Assembly: GCA_964609625.1 (NCBI GenBank)
Contig: CAZSRS010000003.1
Coordinates: 1-64,000, forward strand
DNA: 64,000 bases
Origin: G963674665 sp964609625
GTDB lineage: Bacteria; Desulfobacterota; Desulfovibrionia; Desulfovibrionales; Desulfovibrionaceae
Direction: 5' to 3'
The translations under genes were made by a program, and so were the position numbers. This document shows positions 54,049 to 63,300 of the stretch, piece after piece. The notes beneath the pieces are model-generated. The model was not told the origin of the DNA and did no database searches. It saw nothing but the letters and a program-made list of their open reading frames with translations. Numbering within the stretch: position 1 is the stretch's first letter; the number at the start of each line of letters is the position of its first letter.

Positions 54049-56196
54049 GTGTCCAAGAGCCTCTATCTCACCTCCACCGAACCCAAAAGCGGCAAGTCGG
54101 CCATCGCCCTCTGCGTCATGCGCATGCTCCTGGCAGGGGTGCAGCACGTGGCCGTTTTCCGCCCCATCATCAACGACCATGAAGGCGACTCCCGTGACCA
54201 CGACATCGATCTCCTGCTGCAAGAATTCAAGCTCGACATCCCCTACGAGCGCACCTACACCTACACCCTGGGGGAGGCGCGTGAGCTGATCAACAGCGGC
54301 CGGCACGCCATCCTGCTCGAAAACGTTCTCCAAAAGTTCAAACAATTGCAGGAAGAATACGACTTCGTGTTCTGCCAGGGAACCGATTTCCTGGGCAAGG
54401 ACGCCGCCTTCGAGTTCGAACTCAACGCCGACATCGCCTCCAATCTCGGCACGCCCATGCTGCTGGTGGTAAATGGCAACTCCAAGCCCAACGGTGAGCT
54501 GCTCTCCTCCACCCAGATGACCATCGACACCCTCGGTGAAAAGGGAGTGGAACTCGTGGCCGTGATCGTCAACCGTTTCACGGGCAGCGCGGCCGAGGCC
54601 GAAAATGTCAAAAGCTCGCTGGTCTGCCGCGTGCATTGCTCCCGTCCCTTGCTTATCTATCTGATCCCCGAGGAGGAGAGCCTGGGCAATCCCACCGTCA
54701 ACGACGTTCGCAAGTGGATGAACGCCCAGGTGCTCTACGGCCAGGGCCGTCTGGAGGCCCAGGTGGAGGACTATGTGGTGGCGGCCATGCACATAGCCAA
54801 CTTCCTGGAGTACCTCCAGAAAGGCAGCCTGGTCATCACCCCCGGCGACCGCTCGGACATCATCCTCAGCAGTCTGGCCAGCCGTCTTTCCCCGGCCTAT
54901 CCAGACATCTCCGGCATCCTGCTCACCGGCGGGCTCCTGCCATCTCCAAGCGTGCACCGGCTCATCGAAGGCTGGAGCGACGTGCCCCTGGCCGTGCTCT
55001 CGGTCAAGGAAAACACCTTCAAGACCGCGCGTCGGCTCATGGAACTGCACGGCCGCATCTTTCCCGAGGACGTACGCAAGATCGCCACGGCGCAGGGCCT
55101 GTTCGAAACCAACGTGAACACCGAGGAACTCAGGCAGCGCGTGGTCACCGCCGTGTCCACACGCGTCACGCCCAAGATGTTCGAGTTCGCGCTGGTGGAA
55201 CGCGCCGCCGCTGACAAACAGCACATCGTCCTGCCCGAGGGGCAGAGCGACCGCATCCTCCAGGCCGCGGACATCCTGGTGCGTCGCGGCGTGGGACGCT
55301 TCACCATCCTGGGCGATCCAGTCGAACTGCGCGCCAGGGCCTCGGCACTGGGTGTGCCGCTGCACAACGACATCCAGCTCCTGAATCCGGCACAGAGTCC
55401 CATGTTCGAGGATTACGTGCAGACCTACCTGGAACTCAGGAAGCACAAGGGCATTCGTCTGGAAGACGCGCGCGACCGCATGCTTGATCCCACCTATTTC
55501 AGCACCATGATGGTCCACAAGGGGCACGCCGACGGCATGGTCTCGGGTTCCATCACCACCACCGGGCAGACCATCCGCCCCGCTTTTGAATTCATCAAGA
55601 CCAGGCCTGGCTTCTCCGTGGTCTCCAGCGTGTTCCTGATGTGCCTCAAGGACCGGGTGTTGGTCTTCGGCGACTGTGCCGTCAACCCCAACCCCGACGC
55701 GGCCCAACTGGCGGAGATCGCCCTGAGTTCCGCGCACACGGCCAGGGTCTTCGGCATCGAACCGCGGGTGGCCATGCTCTCTTACTCCACCGGAAGTTCC
55801 GGCAAGGGCGAGGACGTGGACAAGGTGGTGAAGGCCACGCGCATCGCCCAGGAGCGAGAGCCGGACCTCCCCCTGGAGGGACCCTTGCAGTACGACGCCG
55901 CCATCGACCCGGAGGTGGCCGCCACCAAGATGCCCCATTCCCGGGTGGCCGGCCGGGCCACGGTGTTCATCTTCCCGGACCTGAACACCGGTAACAACAC
56001 CTACAAGGCCGTGCAGCGCGCCGCCGGCGCCGTGGCCATCGGTCCCGTGCTGCAGGGCCTGAACAAACCGGTCAACGATCTCAGCCGGGGCTGCACCGTG
56101 CCGGACATCGTGAACACCGTGGCCATCACCGCCATCCAGGCCCAGGCCCTGAAACAGGCGGCCGGGGCGGCAAGCGGAAAAGGACCGGACGCATGA
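54049..56196 (+). CDS. pta: Phosphate acetyltransferase (long, P-loop/DRTGG type)
   Basis: Interconverts acetyl-CoA and acetyl phosphate; with AckA it makes ATP from acetyl-CoA or activates acetate. The 715-residue protein has an N-terminal dethiobiotin-synthetase-like P-loop domain (STEPKSGKSAIAL), a DRTGG domain (about 225-340) and the catalytic PTA domain with MVSGSITTTGQTIRPAF and MLSYSTGSSGKGEDVDKV. The start is set at GTG 54049 (GGAG nine bases upstream) because the family begins with this strand; the frame is open to TTG 54001. It overlaps ackA by four bases. Confidence 0.96.
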   Translation: MSKSLYLTSTEPKSGKSAIALCVMRMLLAGVQHVAVFRPIINDHEGDSRDHDIDLLLQEFKLDIPYERTYTYTLGEARELINSGRHAILLENVLQKFKQLQEEYDFVFCQGTDFLGKDAAFEFELNADIASNLGTPMLLVVNGNSKPNGELLSSTQMTIDTLGEKGVELVAVIVNRFTGSAAEAENVKSSLVCRVHCSRPLLIYLIPEEESLGNPTVNDVRKWMNAQVLYGQGRLEAQVEDYVVAAMHIANFLEYLQKGSLVITPGDRSDIILSSLASRLSPAYPDISGILLTGGLLPSPSVHRLIEGWSDVPLAVLSVKENTFKTARRLMELHGRIFPEDVRKIATAQGLFETNVNTEELRQRVVTAVSTRVTPKMFEFALVERAAADKQHIVLPEGQSDRILQAADILVRRGVGRFTILGDPVELRARASALGVPLHNDIQLLNPAQSPMFEDYVQTYLELRKHKGIRLEDARDRMLDPTYFSTMMVHKGHADGMVSGSITTTGQTIRPAFEFIKTRPGFSVVSSVFLMCLKDRVLVFGDCAVNPNPDAAQLAEIALSSAHTARVFGIEPRVAMLSYSTGSSGKGEDVDKVVKATRIAQEREPDLPLEGPLQYDAAIDPEVAATKMPHSRVAGRATVFIFPDLNTGNNTYKAVQRAAGAVAIGPVLQGLNKPVNDLSRGCTVPDIVNTVAITAIQAQALKQAAGAASGKGPDA

Positions 56197-57407
56197 ACAT
56201 CCTCGTGCTCAATTCCGGCAGTTCATCCCTCAAGTACCAGCTCATCCAGATGCGGGACGAATCCGTGCTCGCGGCGGGGCAGGTGGAGCGCATCGGCATG
56301 CAAAACCCCTCGGTGCGGCACAGTCGCCGACCAGGGACATCGGAGGAGCTGCGCGTCGAACGCCCGGTCCAGACCGATGACCATGCCCAGGCCTTGCGCC
56401 TGGCCGTGAAACTGCTCACCGATCCCGACGTGGGGGTGATTCGGGATGCGGAGGCCATCCACGCCATCGGGCATCGCGTGGTTCATGGCGGAGAGCGCTT
56501 CCGTGAGCCAGTACGGATCGACAAATTTGTCATCGAAGGCATCCGCGCCAATATCCCCTTGGCGCCCCTGCACAACCCAAGCGGCCTGCTGGGCATCGAT
56601 ACGGCTCTGGCACTGTTTCCCGGCGTGCCGCAGGTGGCGGTGTTCGATACAGCCTTCCACCAGACCATCCCGCCCAAGGCCTTCCATTACGGTATTCCCT
56701 ACGCGCTCTACGAGGAACTGGGCATCCGGCGCTACGGCTTCCACGGTACGTCCCACCGCCACGTGGCCCAGGAGGCAGCCAAACTGTTGGGGAAACCCCT
56801 GCACCAGTGCAACCTGATCACCCTGCACATCGGCAACGGCGCCTCCATCACGGCCATCGAGAACGGCAAGAGCGTGGACACGTCCATGGGCATGACCCCG
56901 CTTGGGGGGGTGATCATGGGCACTCGCAGCGGGGACATCGACCCGGCCATCGTTACATTTTTGGAAAACCGCAAGAATATGAGCCTGAAAGAGATCGACA
57001 CCCTGCTGACGAAAGAGAGCGGTCTCAAGGGGATATGCGGTGCCAGCGACATGCGCGACGTGCACGCCCTGATCGAGAAGGGTGACAAAAAAGCGCAATT
57101 GGCACTGGACATGACCGTATATCGGTACAAGATGTATGTTGGGGCGTACTTCGCCGTGCTCGGCCGGGTGGACGCCATGGTCTTCACCGCCGGCATCGGC
57201 GAGAACGACCCCATAGTCCGGCATGGTGTTTGCATTAGCCTGGAGAAACTGGGCATCGTGCTGGACCAAGACAAGAACAGCGCTCTGCATCGCGGCGTTG
57301 CCCGTGAAATCGGCGCAGCCGCCGGCGCGGTCAGGATCTTCGTCATCCCCACCGACGAGGAGCTTGAAATCGCCAGACAGACCGCGGGAATCATCAAAGG
57401 AGAATGA
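56193..57407 (+). CDS. ackA: Acetate kinase
   Basis: Converts acetyl phosphate and ADP to acetate and ATP, giving substrate-level ATP during lactate or pyruvate oxidation. The 404-residue enzyme shows MNILVLNSGSSSLKYQLI, HRVVHGGERF, FDTAFHQTIPPKAFHYGIPY, FHGTSHRHVAQEAA, HIGNGASI and FTAGIGENDP. Its ATG overlaps the pta stop (ATGA), so translation is coupled. A small zinc-finger-like gene follows 28 bp later. Confidence 0.97.
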   Translation: MNILVLNSGSSSLKYQLIQMRDESVLAAGQVERIGMQNPSVRHSRRPGTSEELRVERPVQTDDHAQALRLAVKLLTDPDVGVIRDAEAIHAIGHRVVHGGERFREPVRIDKFVIEGIRANIPLAPLHNPSGLLGIDTALALFPGVPQVAVFDTAFHQTIPPKAFHYGIPYALYEELGIRRYGFHGTSHRHVAQEAAKLLGKPLHQCNLITLHIGNGASITAIENGKSVDTSMGMTPLGGVIMGTRSGDIDPAIVTFLENRKNMSLKEIDTLLTKESGLKGICGASDMRDVHALIEKGDKKAQLALDMTVYRYKMYVGAYFAVLGRVDAMVFTAGIGENDPIVRHGVCISLEKLGIVLDQDKNSALHRGVAREIGAAAGAVRIFVIPTDEELEIARQTAGIIKGE

Positions 57408-57435
57408 CGCTACGTTGTTCATAAAAGGGGCACCC

Positions 57436-57816
57436 ATGAATCTGCATCTCGACACCGAACGCATGCGCGTCATCTGCGACTGGGACGAACCCAGGCAGGT
57501 GATCATGAACAAACTGAACCGGACGGTCGCCAAGCGGCGCTCCCTGTCCGTTCGCATCACCCGGCGCGGTCGGGTGAACAGGCGCGACATGGAGCGGGTG
57601 GGCGGTCATCCCAAACTCCCGGCCATGCTCTCGTTCATCGAGACCATGAAACGCCAGAACCTGCTGCCCGTAGAGGAGGCATCGGTCAGGATCTGTGAAA
57701 TCTGCGGCCAGACCGAACGGGTCTTTCCGCACTATGACCGCGAGAAACGCAGGATTGTCTGGCTTTGCGGACAGCATCGCCATCATCTGGAAAACCGGGG
57801 ACAGCTCCAGGCCTGA
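57436..57816 (+). CDS. Small zinc-finger-like protein in the pta-ackA operon
   Basis: A 126-residue basic protein. The C-terminus has ICEICGQTERVFPHYDREKR followed by WLCGQHRHH, a CxxC...CxxH pattern expected to bind zinc. The N-terminal part has basic stretches (VAKRRSLSVRITRRGRVNRRD) that could contact nucleic acid. Start ATG 57436 follows AAAGGGGCACCC. It is 28 bp after ackA on the same strand with no terminator between them. I do not recognise a named family; acetate-linked regulation is a guess from position only. Confidence 0.7.
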   Translation: MNLHLDTERMRVICDWDEPRQVIMNKLNRTVAKRRSLSVRITRRGRVNRRDMERVGGHPKLPAMLSFIETMKRQNLLPVEEASVRICEICGQTERVFPHYDREKRRIVWLCGQHRHHLENRGQLQA

Positions 57817-57934
57817 CCCCAGAACCCGCACCGCGCCTCCGCACACCACGGGGGCGCGCGTCGGGAATGCCGCCGCGCCGTTGGTTTCACGTCATTTCGT
57901 CATCTTTTTTTCCGGACAACAAGGAACAAGCCCC

Positions 57935-59164
57935 TCACTCCGCCGCAGCGAGGCGCTGGATGTTCAAACGGCGCAGGTTGTCCGCCCAGGCCCGCGGGCT
58001 CATGTTCGACGGCAGGCGCGCGGGCTCGCCTCCTCGACCGCAGACTCCCTGACGCACGTCGTTCAGGGTCCGGACCAGCTCCTCCGCCAGGGCGCGGGGG
58101 CAAGGCGCGTCAATGGAACGGATGCCCGGATGATTCAGGGAGAGATCCTTGCTTCCGAAGCGGTTGGTGATCACGGCCAAGCCCATGACCGCCATCTCCA
58201 ACGGCGGATAGGAGGGATGCGGCGAGGCCATCAGCGACACACCCAGGTGGGCGCGCTCCAGCAGCGCTACATAGCTCTCCAGGTCCAGTTTGCCCACGCT
58301 GCGAACCACCACGCCGGGGCACAGCTCGATATCCGGGTGTTCCAGCCCGGCGCTGACGATTTCAACCCCTTGGCGCTGCTCCTCGCTCAGTTTCTGGAAA
58401 CAGCGGTACAGCCCGGCCATCAGGGAGTTGAAACAGTTGCGGCGGCTCTGGGGGCGGCCGTAGATCACCATGGTGACCTTGTCCACCGGCTTGAGCGGCA
58501 GCATGTAGTTCAGGGCACGCAATCGTGCCGCGATCACCGGATTGAGGGAGGGCAGCAAGGTGTACTCGCGGGCGAAATGAAGCCCCTGCTGTTTGAAATG
58601 CCGGGCGAGTTCGGCCGCGTTGAACAACGCGTGGGTGTGCTCTCCGTGGGCGTAAGTGCACAGGCAGAGGGCGTGCTTGGTACCGAAGGCATAGAAACCG
58701 GGCTCGTAATCCTGGATGAAGTAGTAGAAGGGGTTGGGCTGGAATCCTTGGTTCTGGAGGGCCTGGGTATAGGCATCCCAGATCAGGACCGTTTTCCAGT
58801 ACGTGCAAAGAAATATCTCCCGATCATGGCAGTGCAGGATTTCTCTGCCGTGGAGCGTCTCCACGCCGAGGTTCTTTTTCGCGCCGCTTACGACGTAGTC
58901 GGTGAAGTCGAACATCTCCGCCGCCCCCCCGAGGGGCGAGAGACTGAGAAAACGCACGGCTTCGTAGTGCCTGCTGATTTCCCTGGCCAGCTCCATGGCC
59001 GAGGCGATACCGCCGAAGGCGTAATTCTTGAAGTAATTGGGCAACACGACATTGAGCCGCTCCGACGACGCCGCATGCGGGAGCAGTTCCACCTTGGGCA
59101 CGGCCGGAAGCTGCTCGGGTATGCCGCTCGCCGCGTAGGCGACGGTATGATTCTCCTGCGACAT
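57935..59164 (-). CDS. Glycosyltransferase, WsaF-like
   Basis: A 409-residue cytoplasmic glycosyltransferase with a GT-B appearance. The N-terminal half has LNVVLPNYFKNYAFGGIASAMELAREI and the FYYFIQDYEPGFYAFGT segment typical of WsaF-type rhamnosyltransferases; the C-terminal half carries VTMVIYGRPQSRRNCF, then SLMASPHPSYPPLEMAVMGLAVITN, the donor-binding motif of GT4-like folds. It is convergent with the pta-ackA unit and stands alone, so the polysaccharide it serves is unknown. Confidence 0.72.
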   Translation of the reverse strand: MSQENHTVAYAASGIPEQLPAVPKVELLPHAASSERLNVVLPNYFKNYAFGGIASAMELAREISRHYEAVRFLSLSPLGGAAEMFDFTDYVVSGAKKNLGVETLHGREILHCHDREIFLCTYWKTVLIWDAYTQALQNQGFQPNPFYYFIQDYEPGFYAFGTKHALCLCTYAHGEHTHALFNAAELARHFKQQGLHFAREYTLLPSLNPVIAARLRALNYMLPLKPVDKVTMVIYGRPQSRRNCFNSLMAGLYRCFQKLSEEQRQGVEIVSAGLEHPDIELCPGVVVRSVGKLDLESYVALLERAHLGVSLMASPHPSYPPLEMAVMGLAVITNRFGSKDLSLNHPGIRSIDAPCPRALAEELVRTLNDVRQGVCGRGGEPARLPSNMSPRAWADNLRRLNIQRLAAAE

Positions 59165-59373
59165 GGCACCCCTCCAAACGATTCCTTTTCGCGTTCATGC
59201 TTTCGGCTCAGCTGTACCGGAATCGCCGGCGATTGACCACCGATTCCGTTGCGGAACCAGCCCGCAAAGATCGTTTCCCGCCCATTCACAAGACAGGGGA
59301 AATCGTGCTAATCTGTTGCAAGAAGAGCGCGGATCATCATCGCAGCGGATTCCCACGCACAAGGAGTTGTGGC

Positions 59374-59907
59374 ATGCGCACCCCCAGTGAGCAGCTCAAA
59401 CTGGTCATCGATTCCGCACGCATTGCAGCACGGGTGCGTACGCTGGCCCAGGAAATCGAAGTGTGGCGACAGGGAGAACCCCTGCTGGCCATTTGCGTGC
59501 TCAAGGGCGCGTTCATCTTTTTCGCTGACCTGGTGCGCCAACTCTCGCACCCCGTGTCCATGGGCTTCCTGCGCGCCGCCAGCTACGGCAAACAGGACCG
59601 CAGCTCCGGTCAGGTGCGGCTGTACATGGACCTGGATCTGGACGTGAAAGACAAACGCGTTCTGCTGGTGGAAGATATCGTGGACACCGGCCTCTCACTC
59701 AAGGTGATGCGCGAGGCCCTGGAGTCCCGCAACCCTTCGGCACTGGCCATCTGCGCCCTGGTGGACAAGAGCGAACGCAGGGAACACGCGGTGACCGTCG
59801 AGTTCTCAGGGTTTCAGATCCGCAAGGGATTCCTGGTGGGATACGGCCTGGATTATGCGGAGTGCTACCGCGAACTGCCGGACATCTGCGAGCTGCATTT
59901 CAGCTGA
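59374..59907 (+). CDS. hpt: Hypoxanthine phosphoribosyltransferase
   Basis: Salvages hypoxanthine or guanine to IMP or GMP with PRPP. The 177-residue enzyme shows VCVLKGAFIFFADL (PPi loop), the PRPP signature VLLVEDIVDTGLSL with its two acidic residues, and KGFLVGYGLDYAECYREL near the C-terminus. Start ATG 59374 follows AAGGAGTTGTGGC. The upstream glycosyltransferase is divergent and the downstream gene convergent, so it is monocistronic. Confidence 0.95.
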   Translation: MRTPSEQLKLVIDSARIAARVRTLAQEIEVWRQGEPLLAICVLKGAFIFFADLVRQLSHPVSMGFLRAASYGKQDRSSGQVRLYMDLDLDVKDKRVLLVEDIVDTGLSLKVMREALESRNPSALAICALVDKSERREHAVTVEFSGFQIRKGFLVGYGLDYAECYRELPDICELHFS

Positions 59908-59925
59908 AACGTCAGGGTGTCGGCA

Positions 59926-60219
59926 TCAGATCTCCAGCTCCACATCGTCGCAGGAACCCCAAGGCGTTCCCCCCATCTTCAAGGAGATCTCCTTGACACA
60001 GTAGCCCTTCTCCTCCACGGACCGGAGAATGTCGCGCCTTTCTTCCTCGCCGAGCAGGTCGTCGCTCGCCAGATCCAGCTCAAGCTCGGGATAGAGCCGA
60101 CCCAGCTCACGCCGCAACGCTTCGGGCAAGGCGTCCTCGCCCCTGTCCCGAGGAGTGAACACTGACCAGTACTTCCCGAAGCCCGGGGAATTCTCGGTCT
60201 TGTATTCCATGACAATCAT
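59926..60219 (-). CDS. Small conserved-looking protein
   Basis: A 97-residue acidic protein: MIVMEYKTENSPGFGKYWSV at the start, a helical middle (ALRRELGRLYPELELDLASDD) and the end GTPWGSCDDVELEI. Start ATG 60219 has GGGGGGATCCTG upstream; the much longer frame beyond it lacks support. No domain recognised and only two Cys. It is convergent with hpt. Confidence 0.6.
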   Translation of the reverse strand: MIVMEYKTENSPGFGKYWSVFTPRDRGEDALPEALRRELGRLYPELELDLASDDLLGEEERRDILRSVEEKGYCVKEISLKMGGTPWGSCDDVELEI

Positions 60220-60569
60220 CAGGATCCCCCCCTGGTGCGCGGCTGAGGCGAAGCGGAAGGGCGCATTGGAGAAAACCACGTTTTCCCAATGTCTCGCCCC
60301 TGAAATGCTGGGCGCGCGTTTCAGGGACATATGCTCTTGGCACCGCCCATATATACTCCTTCTTAAATCAGTCCCCGGGCAAGTCAATGCGCCCGAGACC
60401 GAGCCGCTGGTCCAAGACCAAAACATCTTGTCAGTGGCGGAGGATGCATTATTATCATACCATGTTGCCTTGCACGAAAGCGGGCCGGCATCGCGCGGCC
60501 GAACCCCGCGCAGCCGGGAGCTGACATAAACACGACGACCTCTTGCCCTGAAACCATAAGGAGCCGGCA

Positions 60570-60854
60570 ATGCACGACAAGGAACGATTCGGCGTGAGCA
60601 TGGAAGAACAGTTGCGCTCGTGGCAGGAGAAGGTGGTGGCGAAAAAGGCCGAGGCGGAGAAAAAAGGCAGGGACTTCTGGGAGCGTGTGGCTCCGGATTT
60701 CGACGCCTTGACCGCGAAGTACGAAGAAGCCAAGTATAAGCTCAAGCTCTTGCGCATGAGCGGCGCCGACGCCTGGGAAGAAGTGCGCGGCGGATTTGAA
60801 AAGGCCTTCGAGGAATTCAAACGTGGCGTGGACAACGCGCTCAAGAAGTTCTAA
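60570..60854 (+). CDS. Small coiled-coil protein upstream of cls
   Basis: A 94-residue highly charged, mostly helical protein (EQLRSWQEKVVAKKAEAEKK, then FEEFKRGVDNALKKF), probably an amphipathic or coiled-coil protein. Start ATG 60570 follows AAGGAGCCGGCA. It lies 33 bp before cardiolipin synthase on the same strand, so it may be part of the same transcript. No family recognised. Confidence 0.65.
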   Translation: MHDKERFGVSMEEQLRSWQEKVVAKKAEAEKKGRDFWERVAPDFDALTAKYEEAKYKLKLLRMSGADAWEEVRGGFEKAFEEFKRGVDNALKKF

Positions 60855-60887
60855 CATTAAGGGGGCACTCCCCCATGCCTTGATCCG

Positions 60888-62300
60888 ATGTACGTCCTCC
60901 ACTGGATTCTCGCAGGCCTCACCCTGCTCACGGCCACGCTGACGGCCGGGCACGCCCTGTTCTACAAGCGTGACCCGCGGGCCGCCTGGGGGTGGATCGC
61001 CGTTACCCTGATCTTTCCCCTGGCCGGCCCCGGCCTCTACGTGCTGTTCGGTGTGAACAGGGTGCGCACAAAGGGCTCGCAACTCTCCAAGCGCGCGCCC
61101 TTCACCCTCGGCAGGGAGCCCTCCCCCGACGCCCTGCTGGCCGACGCCCCTGAACCATACCGACTCCTGGCCCGCACTTCCTTCGCCATCACGGGCCGCC
61201 CCCTGCTGGGAGGCAACGACCTCGCCCCACTGTTCAACGGGGAGCAGGCCTATCCAGCCATGCTCCAGGCCATCGAGAACGCCAGGGAAAGAGTCTGGCT
61301 GGCGACGTACATCTTCGAGAACAACGTCACGGGCAAACGCTTCGTGGACGCCCTGGAACGCGCCATGAACAGGGGCGTTGACGTCCGGGTGCTTGTGGAC
61401 GGGGTGGGCGAGCTGACCGGACTGCCCACCATCGGTTCGCTGCTCAAGCGACGCAAAATACCCTTTGCCCGATTCCTGCCTCCAGGGATTATTCCCCCGT
61501 CCCTTTCCGTGAATCTGCGCTGCCATCATAAGATCCTGGTGGTGGACGGCCTCCTGGGGTTCACCGGCGGCATGAACATCGGCGACCGCTATCTCGCCGA
61601 GGTCACGGACAATCCCAAGCGCGTTCTCGATCTGCACTTCTCGGTGCGTGGCCCCATCGTGGCCCAAATGGAGGAGGTCTTTCTCTGGAGCTGGGGATTC
61701 GCCATGGGCCGGGAGATCACCCCCCCCCTGAGCCATCCGGAACCGGCCGGCCGGATGATCTGCCGTACAGTGGCCGACGGCCCCAACGAGGAATTGGACA
61801 AGCTGCCGGCCATCCTGCTGGCGGCCTGCGCCTCGGCCCAGGAGTGCCTGCGCATCATGACCCCCTACTTTCTCCCACCTCGGGATCTCATCGGCGCCCT
61901 GCAGAACGCGGCCCTGCGCGGGGTTAGGGTGGAGGTGATGCTTCCGGAGCACAGCGACCTCGGATTCATGGACCGCGCTACCAGGAACATGCTTTGGGAA
62001 ATGCTGCAATACGGCGTACGGGTCTATTACCAACCCAGCCCCTTTGCCCACAGCAAGCTATTCATGGTGGACGACCATTACGCCCTGGTGGGCTCGACCA
62101 ATATGGACCCGCGTAGTCTGCGACTGAACTTCGAATTCGCCATGGAAGTCTACGATCAGGAATTCGTGCAACGGCTCCAGGAGCATTTCAACGCCGTGCG
62201 CGCGCGCTCCCGCGAAACAAGCCTGGAAGAGGTGGACGGCCGGCCCTTTGGCATGCGCCTGTTGGACTCCCTGTGCTGGCTGTTTTCCCCCTACCTGTGA
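60888..62300 (+). CDS. cls: Cardiolipin synthase (PLD type)
   Basis: Joins two phosphatidylglycerols into cardiolipin at the inner membrane. The 470-residue protein has an N-terminal TM pair (about 5-50, DPRAAWGWIAVTLIFPLAGPGLYVLFG) and two PLD domains with HKD motifs: HHKILVVDGLLGFTGG and HSKLFMVDDHYALVGSTNMD. The length is normal for the family. It is the middle of a coiled-coil protein/cls/phospholipase unit, 11 bp before the next gene. Confidence 0.94.
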   Translation: MYVLHWILAGLTLLTATLTAGHALFYKRDPRAAWGWIAVTLIFPLAGPGLYVLFGVNRVRTKGSQLSKRAPFTLGREPSPDALLADAPEPYRLLARTSFAITGRPLLGGNDLAPLFNGEQAYPAMLQAIENARERVWLATYIFENNVTGKRFVDALERAMNRGVDVRVLVDGVGELTGLPTIGSLLKRRKIPFARFLPPGIIPPSLSVNLRCHHKILVVDGLLGFTGGMNIGDRYLAEVTDNPKRVLDLHFSVRGPIVAQMEEVFLWSWGFAMGREITPPLSHPEPAGRMICRTVADGPNEELDKLPAILLAACASAQECLRIMTPYFLPPRDLIGALQNAALRGVRVEVMLPEHSDLGFMDRATRNMLWEMLQYGVRVYYQPSPFAHSKLFMVDDHYALVGSTNMDPRSLRLNFEFAMEVYDQEFVQRLQEHFNAVRARSRETSLEEVDGRPFGMRLLDSLCWLFSPYL

Positions 62301-62310
62301 GGTGAAACCA

Positions 62311-63300
62311 ATGCTTGTGCTGCTTCTGGCCCTGCTTTTTCTGCTTTTCGGATTTCCTGACCAAGCCCTGGCCTGGGGGCCGGGCGTGCACATGGCCATC
62401 GGCAACCAGCTCCTGCACGTGCCCCATCTCCTTCCCCAGACCCTGGCATCGGTGCTGGCCACGCAGCCCCATGCCTTCCTCTACGGCTGTCTTTCGGCCG
62501 ACATCTTCGTGGGCAAGGGCTGCACCTCCAAGCCCGGCCACAGCCACAACTGGGACACCGCGCGCATCCTGCTGCTGGCCGCGGACTCGCCTCCCTTGCA
62601 AGCCCACGCCCTGGGCTACGTGAGTCACCTGGCCGCGGACGTGGTGGCCCACAACTATTACGTGCCCACCATGCTGGGGCTGACTCCGGGCAGCGGCAAA
62701 CTCAGCCACATGCTCGTGGAAATGCAGGCCGACCGCCGGGTGCGCTGGTCGGCGCGCCAGGCACGCGGCATACTCCTGCACCCACATCTGGATCAGGACT
62801 CCTGCCTGCTCATGGCCACCCAGCGCAAGCGCTGGCCATTCCAATTCAAGAAACGGCTGTTCATCAACAGCGTGAGAGTCTCGGGGAGCAGGGAATTGCG
62901 CAAGCACCTGAGTAGCCTGCGCCGGATGCTGCCTCTGGCGCCCAGCATGGCGCCCGGCCTGGAACCGCCACCAAAGACGGAAAGGCTCGTTGCCGATCCG
63001 CAGGACAACTACAACTACCTCATGCGCATGCTGGACCTCAGCCTGACGCTGTCCATCCAGGCAGTGACCAGGTTCGAGAGCTGCCTGGCCCAGGACTTCG
63101 ACCCCATCGGCGGGGAACATCTGCGCGAAGTCCGCAGACTCAGGCGGCAGGGGCTGCACATGGTATCCCAGCACTCGCCCAATCCGGCCGGAAACCTGTT
63201 TCCCTTGGATCCCAGGCTCGACGCCCTGACCAGGGGAGGCACGTACGTGCTGGTGTCCGGCCCTGCTCAGGCCCGTTCCGGAACGGAATTGCGCCGGTAG
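62311..63300 (+). CDS. Zinc-dependent phospholipase C-like protein
   Basis: A 329-residue exported protein. A signal peptide spans about 1-20 (LVLLLALLFLLFGFPDQALA) and the mature protein begins WGPGVHMAIG with a trp/His metal ligand, followed by CLSADIFVGKG, HSHNWDT and GYVSHLAADVVAHNYYVP, matching the zinc-dependent phospholipase C (PF00882) family. Start ATG 62311 follows GAGGTGAAACCA. Its position 11 bp after cls suggests a role in phospholipid turnover. It ends inside the convergent TPR gene (34-bp overlap). Confidence 0.85.
   Translation: MLVLLLALLFLLFGFPDQALAWGPGVHMAIGNQLLHVPHLLPQTLASVLATQPHAFLYGCLSADIFVGKGCTSKPGHSHNWDTARILLLAADSPPLQAHALGYVSHLAADVVAHNYYVPTMLGLTPGSGKLSHMLVEMQADRRVRWSARQARGILLHPHLDQDSCLLMATQRKRWPFQFKKRLFINSVRVSGSRELRKHLSSLRRMLPLAPSMAPGLEPPPKTERLVADPQDNYNYLMRMLDLSLTLSIQAVTRFESCLAQDFDPIGGEHLREVRRLRRQGLHMVSQHSPNPAGNLFPLDPRLDALTRGGTYVLVSGPAQARSGTELRR

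Noticed and set aside
53926..55938. 670-codon minus-strand frame
   Set aside because: Antisense to pta, which has clear catalytic motifs.
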